DNA from: Streptomyces sp. HM190
GTDB lineage: Bacteria > Actinomycetota > Actinomycetes > Streptomycetales > Streptomycetaceae
Length of the DNA stretch: 64,000 bases
Assembly: GCF_009857135.1 (NCBI RefSeq)
Contig: NZ_CP047318.1
Span: 930,001 to 994,000 of the forward strand
Direction of reading: 5' to 3'
Made by a program: the position numbers and the translations under genes. The first letter of the stretch is position 1, and the number at the start of each line of letters is the position of its first letter. Positions 34,914 to 44,106 of this stretch are shown here, piece by piece. The notes under the pieces are model-generated. The model saw nothing but the letters and a program-made list of their open reading frames with translations. It was not told where the DNA came from and ran no database searches.

Positions 34914-36359
34914 ATGTCAGCAGCCGAGGGTCCGCTCGTCGTCGGTGTGGACTCGTCCACACAGTCCGCCAAGGCCCTGGTCGTCGACGCCTCGACCGGA
35001 CGGGTGGTGGCGAGCGGACAGGCCCCGCACACCGTGTCGTCCGGCGCGGGCCGGGAGAGCGACCCGCGGCAGTGGTGGGACGCGCTGTGCGAGGCGTTGC
35101 GCCAGTGCGGTGAACCCGCCCGTGAGGCCGCGGCGGTGTCGATCGGCGGTCAGCAGCACGGCCTGGTCACGCTCGACGCACAGGGCGAGCCGGTGCGTCC
35201 CGCGCTGCTGTGGAACGACGTCCGCTCCGCGCCTCAAGGGCGTCGGCTGGTGGCGGAGCTGGGCGGCCCGAAGGCTTGGGCCGAACGCACCGGAAGCGTC
35301 CCCGGCACCTCCTTCACCGTCACGAAGTGGGCCTGGCTCGCCGAGAACGAGCCCGAGGCGGTCCGTGCCACGGCCGCCGTCCGACTGCCGCACGACTATC
35401 TGACCGAGCGCCTCACGGGCCAGGGCACGACGGACCGCGGTGACGCCTCCGGCACCGGCTGGTGGGCGTCGGGGACGGAGGCCTATGACGAGGAGGTCCT
35501 CGCCCATGTGGGCCTGGACCCCGCGCTGCTGCCCCGTGTGGTCCGGCCCGGAGAGGTCGCCGGCACCGTGCGGGACGCCCAGGATCTGCCCTTCGCGAAG
35601 GGCACCCTCGTCGCCCCCGGCACCGGGGACAACGCGGCCGCCGCGCTGGGCCTCGGCCTGCGGCCCGGCACACCGGTGCTGAGCCTCGGCACGTCGGGCA
35701 CGGTGTACGCCGTGTCGAAGCACCGTCCTGCCGACCCGACCGGCACGGTGGCGGGCTTCGCGGACGCCCACGGGGACTGGCTGCCGCTGGCCTGCACCCT
35801 GAACTGCACCCAGGCCGTCGACCGCGTCGCCGCGCTGCTGGGCCTGGACCGCGAGGCCGTGGAGCCCGGCACGGGTGTCACCCTCCTGCCCTACCTGGAC
35901 GGGGAACGCACCCCGGCCCTCCCCCACGCCTCCGGTCTCCTGCACGGGCTGCGGCACGACACGACCGGCGGACAGCTCCTGCAGGCCGCGTACGACGGTG
36001 CCGTGCACTCACTGCTCGGCGCGCTCGACCTTGTGCTCGACGCGGACGCGGACCCGTCGGCTCCCCTGCTGCTGATCGGCGGCGGCGCCCGGGGCACGGC
36101 GTGGCAGCAGACCGTGCGACGCCTGTCGGGGCGTGCCGTGCAGGTCCCGGAAGCCAGGGAGCTGGTGGCGCTGGGCGCGGCGGCGCAGGCTGCGGGGCTG
36201 CTCACCGGCGAGGATCCGGCCGCGGTTTCCCGCCGCTGGGACACCACGCGCGGGCCGGTGCTGGAGGCGGTGGAGCGCGACGAGGAGACGCTGGCCAGGA
36301 TCTCCGGGGTGCTCTCCGACGCGGCGCCGCTGCTGGAGCGCGAGCCGGGCGGCCACTGA
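34914..36359 (+). CDS. xylB: Xylulokinase
   Basis: A 481-aa FGGY-family sugar kinase. VVGVDSSTQSAKALVVD is the N-terminal phosphate loop; GGQQHGLVTLD, LWNDVRSA, and LPHDYLTERLTG are substrate and hinge regions; GTGDNAAAALGLGL and SLGTSGTVYAVS follow; LLIGGGARGTAWQQ is the C-terminal ATP-binding motif. It phosphorylates D-xylulose with ATP to xylulose 5-phosphate for the pentose phosphate pathway. The start is ATG 34914 with GAGGGAGAG upstream. It is divergent from xylA and followed 91 bp later by a ROK regulator on the same strand. Confidence 0.96.
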   Translation: MSAAEGPLVVGVDSSTQSAKALVVDASTGRVVASGQAPHTVSSGAGRESDPRQWWDALCEALRQCGEPAREAAAVSIGGQQHGLVTLDAQGEPVRPALLWNDVRSAPQGRRLVAELGGPKAWAERTGSVPGTSFTVTKWAWLAENEPEAVRATAAVRLPHDYLTERLTGQGTTDRGDASGTGWWASGTEAYDEEVLAHVGLDPALLPRVVRPGEVAGTVRDAQDLPFAKGTLVAPGTGDNAAAALGLGLRPGTPVLSLGTSGTVYAVSKHRPADPTGTVAGFADAHGDWLPLACTLNCTQAVDRVAALLGLDREAVEPGTGVTLLPYLDGERTPALPHASGLLHGLRHDTTGGQLLQAAYDGAVHSLLGALDLVLDADADPSAPLLLIGGGARGTAWQQTVRRLSGRAVQVPEARELVALGAAAQAAGLLTGEDPAAVSRRWDTTRGPVLEAVERDEETLARISGVLSDAAPLLEREPGGH

Positions 36360-36450
36360 CCGGGCAAGGTGCGCCTGAAGTGGGGAGATACGCTTCCGGC
36401 ATGATCCGAGGGGCTCCGGCCCAGACACTCCGAGAGGAACCGGGGGAGGT

Positions 36451-37659
36451 ATGACCGCACCGCTGCACGAGGCGCACCCGAGCAGTCCCGGCCGTCGCCT
36501 GCCCGACACCCAGCAGGGCATGCGCCGCCGCAACCTCTCCCGGGTGATGCACACCGTCAACACCGAGGGCCCGCTCTCCCGTGCGGCGGTGGCGTCGCAC
36601 ATCGGCCTCACCCGGGCGGCGGTGTCCACGCTGGTGGACGAGCTGATCCGGGCAGGTCTCCTGGAGGAACTGGGTCCGGAGCGTCCCGGCCGGGTCGGTC
36701 GCCCCGGTTCGGCGCTCGCCCTCAGCGGACGGGGTCCCGCGGGAATCGGCGCGGAGATCGGCGTGGACCACCTGGCGGTGTGTGCGGTGGACCTGCGCGG
36801 CGCGGTACGCGCGCGTGCCGTGCGGCACGGCACCAACCGCGGCCGCTCCCCCGAGCCGGTGATCGACGAGCTGACCGCCCTCGTACGACAGGTCGTCGCC
36901 GAGGCCGAGCAGGAGGGCCTGTGGGCGGCCGGCCTCGCGGTCGCGGTGCCCGGTCTGGTGGCGCGCGACGCCCGCACCGTGGTCCGTGCCCCCAACCTCG
37001 ACTGGCACGACACGGACCTGGGAGAGCTGCTCCCCGAGGATCTGCCGCTGACCGTCGACAACGAGGCCAACTTCGGTGGCCTCGCCGAACTCTGGCTCGG
37101 CGCCGCGACGCCGCGCGACTTCCTGCATGTCTCCGCGGAGATCGGCATCGGTGGCGCGGTGGTCGTGGACGGCCGGCTGCTGCGGGGCACCCGCGGCTTC
37201 GCGGGCGAGCTGGGCCATGTGCCCGTACGCCCGGAGGGCCCGGAGTGCGCGTGCGGGGGGCGGGGCTGTCTGGAGCAGTACGCCGGCGAGGAGGCCGTGC
37301 TGCGGACGGCGGGGTTGGAGCCTGGCGAGGACCGGATGGAGTTGCTGGCCGAGCGTGCGGCCGCCGGGGACGAGAAGGTGCTCGGGGCGCTGCGCGGCGC
37401 CGGTACCGCGCTGGGTGTCGCGCTGACCGGCGCGGTCAATCTGCTGGACCCCGAGAGGGTCGTCCTGGGCGGCGCCCTGGCCGCTCTCGCACCCTGGCTC
37501 GTCCCGGCACTGGAAGGTGAGCTGGCCGGGCGGACAGCGGGGCCCTCGTGCGCCGTGACCGTGTCGCGGCTCGGCTCCGAGGGACCGTTGCTGGGCGCGG
37601 CCCATTCGGTGGTACGGGCGGTGCTCGACGACCCGGCGACGGTCGGGGTGCGGGCGTAG
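36451..37659 (+). CDS. xylR: ROK-family repressor, probable xylose regulator
   Basis: A 402-aa protein. An N-terminal winged helix about 25-95 (LSRAAVASHIGLTRAAVSTLVDELI) is fused to a ROK sugar-binding/kinase fold: GIGAEIGVDHLAVCAVDL, VPGLVARDART, DNEANFGGLAELWLG, and GELGHVPVRPEG with the zinc-motif CACGGRGCLEQYAG. ROK XylR-type repressors leave DNA when sugar binds. Position directly after xylB and the AT-rich inverted repeat between xylA and xylB support a role as the local xylose repressor. The start is ATG 36451 after GGGGGAGGT. Confidence 0.88.
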   Translation: MTAPLHEAHPSSPGRRLPDTQQGMRRRNLSRVMHTVNTEGPLSRAAVASHIGLTRAAVSTLVDELIRAGLLEELGPERPGRVGRPGSALALSGRGPAGIGAEIGVDHLAVCAVDLRGAVRARAVRHGTNRGRSPEPVIDELTALVRQVVAEAEQEGLWAAGLAVAVPGLVARDARTVVRAPNLDWHDTDLGELLPEDLPLTVDNEANFGGLAELWLGAATPRDFLHVSAEIGIGGAVVVDGRLLRGTRGFAGELGHVPVRPEGPECACGGRGCLEQYAGEEAVLRTAGLEPGEDRMELLAERAAAGDEKVLGALRGAGTALGVALTGAVNLLDPERVVLGGALAALAPWLVPALEGELAGRTAGPSCAVTVSRLGSEGPLLGAAHSVVRAVLDDPATVGVRA

Positions 37660-37768
37660 CCGCGGAGATGACGAGCGCATCGGCCTGAGAGCACGGTAGG
37701 CCGAGCAAGGGAAAGCAGGCGTCGTCGGTCGGGCTGCCACGGCCCTCTCACCCCTGCGGGCGGCGGAG

Positions 37769-37777
37769 TTATCCACA
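37769..37777 (+). promoter_or_regulatory. Single consensus DnaA box
   Basis: TTATCCACA in the 280-bp gap between the ROK regulator and the amidase gene. It is isolated, so not an origin. It is the second intergenic copy in the window (the other is at 24273-24281). Confidence 0.35.
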
Positions 37778-37939
37778 ATGATCTCCTTTTCCACCGTTTT
37801 CCCCATGCTTCGACGGCGTGCCCGCTGATCGCCGTACCGTGAATCACGCGCGGTCCAGCCGCTCGACCTGCGGATGCGTCTCGCACCAGGGCGCCCCTCC
37901 CCGCAGATCGGATTCAGCATCCTCGGAAAGGCAGACCCA

Positions 37940-38539
37940 ATGGAGCGAGCCGAAACGTCACCGAGCAGGCGGCGGCTGCTGAAAGCCACCGCTCTCACCG
38001 TGATCCACTACGCGTTGCTCCCCGGCCCTCGCGCAGAGGCCCACCCAGCCCCCGTCGACCACGCGCATGCCCTGTGGGAGCCGGCGAGCGAGGCCAACTA
38101 CACGGCGGCAAAGCGCCCGACGAGCCACCCCGTCGACCTGGTGATCATCCACGTGACGCAGACGACCTACAAGAACACGATGCCCGTCTTCTGGAACCCC
38201 GCGAAGCAGGTCTCCGCGCACTACGTGCTGCGGTCGGCCGACGGCCGGGTCACCCAGTGCGTCCGTGAACAGGACATCGCCTGGCACGCGGGCAACTGGG
38301 ACTACAACGCGCGCAGCATCGGCATCGAGCACGAGGGCTGGGTGGATCGCCCCGAGTGCTTCACCACTGTCCTGTACGAGCAGTCGGCGGCCCTCGCCTC
38401 GGAGGTCTGCCACAGGTACGGCATCCCCAAGGACCGCGACCACATCATCGGCCACCACGAGGTGCCGGGCACCGATCACACCGATCCCGGGCCGCACTGG
38501 GACTGGGACCGGTACATACGCATGGTCAACGCCGTCTGA
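37940..38539 (+). CDS. Tat-exported N-acetylmuramoyl-L-alanine amidase
   Basis: 199 aa. The N-terminus has a twin-arginine-like SRRRLLKAT and a short hydrophobic run, suggesting Tat export. The amidase_2/PGRP fold follows: VDLVIIHVTQTTYKNTM (first zinc His), QVSAHYVLRSADGRVTQCV, IAWHAGNWDYNARSIGIEHEG, and IIGHHEVPGTDHTDPGPHWDW (second zinc ligand region). It cleaves the bond between muramic acid and the stem peptide of cell wall. The start is ATG 37940 with GGAAAGG about 10 bases upstream; the frame is open further left without signal character. Confidence 0.88.
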   Translation: MERAETSPSRRRLLKATALTVIHYALLPGPRAEAHPAPVDHAHALWEPASEANYTAAKRPTSHPVDLVIIHVTQTTYKNTMPVFWNPAKQVSAHYVLRSADGRVTQCVREQDIAWHAGNWDYNARSIGIEHEGWVDRPECFTTVLYEQSAALASEVCHRYGIPKDRDHIIGHHEVPGTDHTDPGPHWDWDRYIRMVNAV

Positions 38540-38640
38540 GGCCGTGGAGGCGGAACCGGCGGGTACGTCTCATGGCTTGTCGGGCGCGGGTACGAGGATG
38601 ACGATGGACCCTGCCATGCACGGACTGCCGGGAGGCCGAG

Positions 38641-39918
38641 TTGACCGATCCATGGGTGGCTCTGGAGCCGGGAGCCGACCCTGTCGAGCGAGTGCGGACA
38701 CTACGCCGCGCGCACGAGGCGTTCACCCAGGGTGGCGCGGTGACGCGGCCGGTCCGCTCCGTGGTGGCCGATTCTTGGCGCCGCTCCGCGAGAGCCGGCG
38801 TCGGGCCGGAGGGCACCGCGCGTGTGGACCTGACGGACGGCGACCTCGGTTCCTATCGCGCGGAGCATCCTCTGGCCAGGGTGATGCCTCTGGTCCGTGA
38901 GTTGCTGGGCACGTTCGCGGCGGACGGCGAGCATTTGCTGGCGGTGTGCGACGCCCAGGGCAGGCTGTTGTGGGTGGAGGGGCATCCGGCGACCCGACGC
39001 CGGGCGGACGGGATGAACTTCGTGCCGGGGGCGCGCTGGGCGGAGTCCGAGGTCGGTACCAACGCGCCGGGTACGGCCGTCGCCGTCGACCGGCCGGTGC
39101 AGGTGTTCGCGGCCGAGCACTTCATACGGCAGGTGCAACCGTGGACGTGTGCGGCGGCACCGGTGCACGATCCACGCACCGGACGGGTGATCGGTGCGAT
39201 CGACATCACCGGTGGCGATGGGCTGGCGCACCCGCACAGTCTCGGTTTCGTGCAGGCGGTGGCCCGGGCCGCCGAGTCCCAGTTGGCCCTGCTCGCACCG
39301 CCCGGCGCCCCGGCCGACGCACTGCAACTGACGGCCCTCGGCCGGGACGAGGCACAACTCCTGGTGGCGGGAAGGAAGGTGAGACTCAGCCGCCGGCACA
39401 GCGAGATCCTGGTACTGCTCGCCCGGCATCCGGAAGGGCTCTCCGGCGACGAGTTGCTCTGCGACCTGTACGAGGACGAGTCGGTGACGCCGGTGACGTT
39501 GCGGGCCGAACTGGCGAGGCTGCGCCGACTGCTCGGGCCCGGGCTGCTCGGATCGCGTCCATACCGGCTGATGGTTCCGGTGGAGTCCGATGTGGCGATC
39601 GTGGAGCGGAGGTTGGAGACGGGTGCGGTGACGTCGGCCGTGACGGCGTACGGGGGGCCGCTGCTGCCCGGTTCGCAGGCCCCGGCGGTCGCCCGTCTGC
39701 GCCACAGGCTCGCCGAGGGGCTGCGTACGGCTCTCATCGCGCGGCGCGATCCCGACCTGCTGGCCGACTGGGCGCACGCGCCGTGGGGCGAGGAGGACCT
39801 CGACGTATGGCGCGCACTCGCGGCCCTGCGCCCCACACCGACGGTACGCGCCCGGTTGCGGGAACTGGAGGCGGAGCTGAGGGCACCGGCGGGATGGGCA
39901 CAGCGGCGACGTACCTGA
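38641..39918 (+). CDS. GAF-domain transcriptional regulator of the adjacent aldehyde dehydrogenase
   Basis: A 425-aa regulator. The N-terminus VVADSWRRSARAGVGPEG and a GAF domain about 75-220 (GARWAESEVGTNAPGTAVAVDRP, QPWTCAAAPVHDPRTGRVIGAIDITGG) match the sensor part of AcoR-type acetoin/alcohol activators. Instead of the sigma-54 AAA+ domain, a C-terminal region about 245-320 (RLSRRHSEILVLLARHP, VTLRAELARLRRLLG, SRPYRLMVP) resembles an OmpR/SARP winged helix. TTG 38641 is chosen because GGGAGG lies at correct distance. The next gene is an aldehyde dehydrogenase of the kind such regulators control. Confidence 0.82.
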   Translation: MTDPWVALEPGADPVERVRTLRRAHEAFTQGGAVTRPVRSVVADSWRRSARAGVGPEGTARVDLTDGDLGSYRAEHPLARVMPLVRELLGTFAADGEHLLAVCDAQGRLLWVEGHPATRRRADGMNFVPGARWAESEVGTNAPGTAVAVDRPVQVFAAEHFIRQVQPWTCAAAPVHDPRTGRVIGAIDITGGDGLAHPHSLGFVQAVARAAESQLALLAPPGAPADALQLTALGRDEAQLLVAGRKVRLSRRHSEILVLLARHPEGLSGDELLCDLYEDESVTPVTLRAELARLRRLLGPGLLGSRPYRLMVPVESDVAIVERRLETGAVTSAVTAYGGPLLPGSQAPAVARLRHRLAEGLRTALIARRDPDLLADWAHAPWGEEDLDVWRALAALRPTPTVRARLRELEAELRAPAGWAQRRRT

Positions 39919-40057
39919 GTACGGGCAGGGCGGAACGACGGGAGAACGGGACGGCGGCACGGAGGGAGAGCAGGTGAGCGGGAGGAGAGGAGAGCGGCAG
40001 AGCGGGAGGACGAGGCTGCGTGCGTGGGGTGGAGGCGCCCCTGCCGCGGGTCGTGGC

Positions 40058-40070
40058 GCAACGTCGTTGC
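40058..40070. promoter_or_regulatory. Inverted repeat upstream of the aldehyde dehydrogenase
   Basis: GCAACG-T-CGTTGC, a perfect 6-bp inverted repeat with one central base, 74 bases before the dehydrogenase ATG. It is a plausible binding site for the GAF-domain regulator encoded just upstream, or for another dimeric factor. Confidence 0.45.
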
Positions 40071-40143
40071 AACCGTCGGATTCCTAGCCTCCACACGAGA
40101 GCCGCCCAACGGCGGGTGGCGCTTCTGGGGAGGCAGGTATTCC

Positions 40144-41667
40144 ATGACCCGTTTCGCAGCACCTGGTACGGATGGCGCGGTCGTCTCCTACGAGGCGCGG
40201 TACGACCACTTCATCGGCGGTGAGTACGTGCCGCCGGCCCGCGGGCAGTACTTCGAGAACCCGAGTCCGGTGAACGGGCTGCCGTTCACGGAGATCGCGC
40301 GGGGTACGAGTGAGGACGTGGAGCGGGCGCTGGACGCGGCGCACGCGGCCGCGCCCGGCTGGGGTCGTACGTCGGTGACGGAGCGTTCGGACATCCTGCG
40401 GAAGATCGCCGATCGGATGGAGGCGAACCTGGAGAAGCTGGCGGTCGCCGAGAGCTGGGAGAACGGCAAGCCGGTGCGCGAGACGCTGGCCGCCGACATC
40501 CCGCTCGCCATCGACCACTTCCGGTACTTCGCGGGAGTGGTGCGTGCGCAGGAGGGTTCGCTGGCGGAGCTCGACGACGACACGGTGGCGTACCACTTCC
40601 ACGAGCCGCTGGGGGTGGTCGCGCAGATCATCCCGTGGAACTTCCCGATCCTCATGGCGACGTGGAAGCTGGCGCCGGCGCTGGCGGCGGGCAACGCGGT
40701 CGTGCTCAAGCCGGCGGAGCAGACTCCGGCGTCGATCCATGTCTGGCTGAGCCTGGTCGCGGACCTGCTGCCGCCGGGCGTCCTGAACATCGTCAACGGG
40801 TTCGGGGTGGAGGCGGGCAAACCGCTGGCGTCGAGTCCGCGGGTGGCGAAGGTGGCGTTCACGGGTGAGACGACGACCGGGCGTCTGATCATGCAGTACG
40901 CGTCGGAGAACATCACGCCGGTGACGCTCGAACTCGGTGGCAAGTCGCCGAACATCTTCTTCGACGACGTGTGGTCGGCGAACGACGACTTCCGCGACAA
41001 GGCCCTCGAAGGCTTCACGATGTTCGCGCTCAACCAGGGCGAAGTGTGCACGTGCCCGTCGCGGGCGCTGGTGCAGCGCGGGCACTATGCCGAGTTCCTC
41101 GAGGCGGCCGTGGCCCGCACGGAACAGATCAAGACGGGGCACCCGCTGGACACCGAGACCATGATCGGGGCGCAGGCGTCCAACGACCAGTTGGAGAAGA
41201 TCCTCTCCTACCTGGACATCGGAAGGCAGGAAGGGGCCAAGGTCCTCACGGGCGGGGAACGCATCGAGCACGGTGGTGAGTTGAAGGGCGGCTACTACGT
41301 CCAGCCGACGATCTTCGAGGGCGACAACCGTATGCGGATCTTCCAGGAGGAGATCTTCGGTCCGGTGGTGTCCGTCACTTCGTTCGACGACTTCGACGAC
41401 GCGATCAAGATCGCCAATGACACGTTGTACGGCCTGGGAGCCGGCGTGTGGACACGGGACGCCAACACGGCCTACCGAGCCGGCCGTGCCATCCAGGCGG
41501 GCCGTGTCTGGACGAACTGCTACCACGCGTACCCGGCACACGCCGCGTTCGGCGGATACAAGGGCTCGGGCATCGGCCGCGAGACACACAAGATGATGCT
41601 GGACCACTACCAGCAGACGAAGAATCTTCTGGTGTCGTACTCGCCGAAGAGGCTGGGCTTCTTCTAG
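40144..41667 (+). CDS. NAD-dependent aldehyde dehydrogenase (ExaC/ThcA type)
   Basis: A 507-aa class 3-like aldehyde dehydrogenase. [38 protein letters not shown] is the cofactor-binding region. [26 protein letters not shown] (general base Glu) and [12 protein letters not shown] (catalytic Cys in the ExaC-type GEVCTCPSR variant) follow. It oxidises acetaldehyde or related aldehydes to acids. The start is ATG 40144 with GGGGAGGCAGG upstream. The GAF regulator precedes it and a hairpin terminator follows, so it is a one-gene transcript under local control. Confidence 0.93.
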   Translation: MTRFAAPGTDGAVVSYEARYDHFIGGEYVPPARGQYFENPSPVNGLPFTEIARGTSEDVERALDAAHAAAPGWGRTSVTERSDILRKIADRMEANLEKLAVAESWENGKPVRETLAADIPLAIDHFRYFAGVVRAQEGSLAELDDDTVAYHFHEPLGVVAQIIPWNFPILMATWKLAPALAAGNAVVLKPAEQTPASIHVWLSLVADLLPPGVLNIVNGFGVEAGKPLASSPRVAKVAFTGETTTGRLIMQYASENITPVTLELGGKSPNIFFDDVWSANDDFRDKALEGFTMFALNQGEVCTCPSRALVQRGHYAEFLEAAVARTEQIKTGHPLDTETMIGAQASNDQLEKILSYLDIGRQEGAKVLTGGERIEHGGELKGGYYVQPTIFEGDNRMRIFQEEIFGPVVSVTSFDDFDDAIKIANDTLYGLGAGVWTRDANTAYRAGRAIQAGRVWTNCYHAYPAHAAFGGYKGSGIGRETHKMMLDHYQQTKNLLVSYSPKRLGFF

Positions 41668-41680
41668 ACACCTGCGAAAA

Positions 41681-41714
41681 GGCGCCTGACCTGGGTTTTC
41701 ACCCGTCAGGCGCC
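41681..41714 (+). terminator. Hairpin terminator of the aldehyde dehydrogenase
   Basis: GGCGCCTGAC (41681-41690) pairs perfectly with GTCAGGCGCC (41705-41714). An inner GGGT/ACCC extends the stem around a TTTTC loop. It starts 14 bases after the stop codon. Confidence 0.82.
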
Positions 41715-41830
41715 CTTCGTGCAACCCGTTCTCGACCGGGGCCCGACTTGCGCGCTAACTCCCCATTCCTCCCGCGACTGCACCCCTCCTGACCAGTACT
41801 TCCGGACCGATCACGGACCAAACCTCCGGT

Positions 41831-41980
41831 TCAGCCCTCGGGTACATCACCTTGACTGACGCGCTGCCACTCGTTCATGGACTGCTCGATGAGACGGTTC
41901 GCCTGCTCTCGAAGGCCGTCAAGGAACTTGGCGTAGTGGTGAAAGAGAACCTCGATGCTCTGGCTGAACTTTCCCCGTGA
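41831..41980 (-). pseudogene. C-terminal fragment of an unidentified gene
   Basis: On the minus strand a frame reads KFSQSIEVLFHHYAKFLDGL, REQANRLIEQSMNEWQRVSQ and a stop at 41831-41833. Charge pattern and codon use look like the real helical C-terminus of a protein, but I do not recognise the family. At its 5' side the sequence joins directly to the transposase fragment in a different frame, so the rest of the gene was lost when the insertion sequence or a deletion arrived. Confidence 0.5.
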
Positions 41981-42268
41981 TGCTGGACACTCCATACTTA
42001 CGCCGCGAGGCGTGTCCTTGCTCGTGTCGCTGACTGATCTCCAGCGGGGTCAGGTAGCCCCAGTGCGGGTGTTTCCGCAGCCGCTTGCGGTTGGAGAAGG
42101 TCTCGATGAGGGAGAGAATCTCGACGCGGGCGGTGGCCCGGTCGGGCCAGCGGCGGGTCCCGATCTCCTCCTTCAGGACCGCGAAGAAGGACTCGGCGGC
42201 GGCGCTGACGAAACAGGACCCTGTCCTTCCCGTGGTCTGCCGCAGTCCCAACCTGCTCATTTCTCCCC
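41981..42268 (-). pseudogene. 3' fragment of an IS3-family transposase
   Basis: GRTGSCFVSAAAESFFAVLK, EEIGTRRWPDRATARVEI, FSNRKRLRKHPHWGYLTPLE and ISQRHEQGHA are the conserved C-terminal part of an IS3-family DDE transposase, including the catalytic Glu of AAAESFF. The usual CxDNA motif is mutated (CFVSA). One base is missing just before the normal stop (TCGCGGCGTAA context), so the frame runs on. No first two catalytic Asp residues and no orfA are present. A different IS from the element at 61.2-62.6 kb. Confidence 0.78.
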
Positions 42269-42539
42269 GTAGTCGCAGAAGGCATGCCCGTCCCGCTCCC
42301 ACCCGCCGAAACCGTCCTCCTGGCGACGGCCAGATCCGCGCCTGCCTCTTCGCCCGCGAGGAGACAGCCAGCCCGCATCTGCCGCCCGGCCGTGTGGGGC
42401 AAGAAGGCCGACGCGGGCTTGGACGACCCGTCGTTCGATCGGCCCGGCCGACCCATGTCGGCCATCGCAGGGCGAGTACCCGTCAAGGGTGACTGATCGG
42501 CGGCATTCGCCGCCCCCGAACCACCGGGATATGACCAGT

Positions 42540-43135
42540 GGCTCGGGGGCACGAGCCAGGACAGGCGATCTCCCGGTCGGTGGAACTTCCGGAGAGCGGA
42601 GCGCCTCGTCGGGTTGTCGGCCTGCGTCGGGACGAGGTCGCCCGGATGGCCGGGGTCAGCAACCGTCAGTACAGCCGCCTGGAGCAGGGGCGCGGCCCGG
42701 TGTCGGCGCATGTGCCGGCGGCACTGGTCCAGGCCCTGCACCTGGACGACGCACAGCGTGATCGCCTGTTCGGGCTTGCCGTTGCGGACATGGCCGACGT
42801 CTGCCACAGGCCGGCACAGAAGGTTCAGCCGCAGGTGAGGCAGATGCTGGACGACCTTCGTTCCACTCCGGCGTTCGTCCTCGGTCCTCGACCGGCAGTT
42901 CCGTCAGTGGTGGGGCGCTGCGCGTCTCTCCACTGTGCCCGTGGGAGCCAAGGCCCTGCGGCACCCGCTCGTCGGGGAACTCGCTCTCACCTGGGGCAGC
43001 TTCACGTGCACCACCGAACCCGAGCAGCGGCTGGTGATCTGGACACCTGAAGCCGGTACACCGTCGCAGGACAGCCTACGGCTGCTTTCCTCGTGGATCG
43101 TGTCACCGTCCAAGCGGCTGTCCGATGCCGCATGA
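42540..43135 (+). pseudogene. XRE/MmyB-family regulator relic, centre deleted
   Basis: The N-terminal helix-turn-helix is legible (ESGAPRRVVGLRRDEVARMAG, VSNRQYSRLEQGRG, ALHLDDAQRDRLFGLA). The start of the ligand-binding part follows (VQPQVRQMLDDLRSTPAFVL). Then the frame changes and the C-terminal block appears: ALRHPLVGELALTWGSFTC, EPEQRLVIWTPEAGTPSQDSL, RLLSSW. About 100 central residues of the MmyB-like domain are missing and the two halves are out of frame. It is related to the intact XRE genes at 51365 and 52636. Confidence 0.72.
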
Positions 43136-43454
43136 CGATCCGTCCGGGCCGATTGCGCGCATGTCAGGTGGGCAATGAACCGGTAAAGCAAAATGTAAAG
43201 TACACACAAAGGCCGATGGGTCGGATAACCGGTCCGATATACCCGGACTTGGCCAGGGAGAACGGTATCCAGGGAGAAAACCCTCTCTCCCAGTGGCAAG
43301 GTTGACAGTGCCAGAGTGGCAGCTGTGACGGACCGCGGACTGCTCGGCGGATCCGCATTCCCCTGTCTGGTGACACTGACGTCAGAAGATACGCACGTCT
43401 CTGCCTGTGTGCAGGTCAGGTGCCCCATTCACCGATGCGAAAGCGTACGTACGT
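43136..43454. promoter_or_regulatory. Repeat-rich promoter region of the aldehyde oxidoreductase operon
   Basis: About 320 bases, locally AT-rich near 43170-43210. It holds an inverted repeat TCGGA-N7-TCCGA (43221-43237), a direct repeat CCAGGGAGAA at 43253-43262 and 43269-43278, a TTGACA -35-like hexamer at 43302-43307, and TGCCA-GAG-TGGCA (43309-43321). I see no gene. These elements suggest regulated transcription of the following operon; the regulator is unknown. Confidence 0.4.
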
Positions 43455-44099
43455 ATGTCCCCCAATGAGCTTGACGAGTCAGCAGTACCGCCCTCTGGAG
43501 ACTCCCGCACCACGCCGACACGACGCACGTTCATCGCGACGACCACCGCGGTCGGCGGTGCCGTCGTCGCCGGTGGCCTCATCGCCGGGTCCCCCCTCCT
43601 CGACACGGACGAGGCGGTCGCCGCGGATGCCGCTCCCGCAAGCCGTGTGTCGCTGACGGTCAACGGCACCCGGCGGACCGTGACCGTCGACAACCGCACC
43701 TCGCTGCTGGACCTGCTGCGCGAGCACTTCGGTCTGACCGGCTCCAAGAGGGGCTGCAACGCCGGTGCCTGCGGCGCCTGCACGGTCCTGGTGGACGGGC
43801 ACCGGGTGAACTCCTGCCTGACGCTGGCCGTGCGCCTCGAAGGGGCCGAGGTCACCACCATCGAGGGCCTGTCCGACGGTGACCGACTGCACCCGCTGCA
43901 GCAGGCGTTCATCGACGAGGACGCCTTCCAGTGCGGCTACTGCACCCCCGGCCAGATCATGTCCGGCGTCGGCTGCATCAAGGAGGGCCACACCGGCTCG
44001 CCGGAGGAGATCCGCGAGTGGATGAGCGGCAACATCTGCCGCTGCGGCTGCTACGTGAAGATCGTGCGCGCGGTCGAGCAGACCGCGGGCCGGAAGTGA
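43455..44099 (+). CDS. paoA: Aldehyde oxidoreductase 2Fe-2S subunit, Tat-exported (PaoA-like)
   Basis: 214 aa. The N-terminus TRRTFIATTTAVGGAVVAGG is a twin-arginine signal. A plant-type ferredoxin domain follows with GCNAGACGACTVLVDG and a distal Cys, then the all-helical second [2Fe-2S] domain with CGYCTPGQIM and CRCGCYVKI. Both clusters look complete. In the E. coli PaoABC enzyme this subunit passes electrons and carries the Tat signal for the whole complex. ATG 43455 is used; no good ribosome site is visible. The FAD subunit starts 7 bp after its stop. Confidence 0.92.
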   Translation: MSPNELDESAVPPSGDSRTTPTRRTFIATTTAVGGAVVAGGLIAGSPLLDTDEAVAADAAPASRVSLTVNGTRRTVTVDNRTSLLDLLREHFGLTGSKRGCNAGACGACTVLVDGHRVNSCLTLAVRLEGAEVTTIEGLSDGDRLHPLQQAFIDEDAFQCGYCTPGQIMSGVGCIKEGHTGSPEEIREWMSGNICRCGCYVKIVRAVEQTAGRK

Positions 44100-44106
44100 G
44101 GCACTG

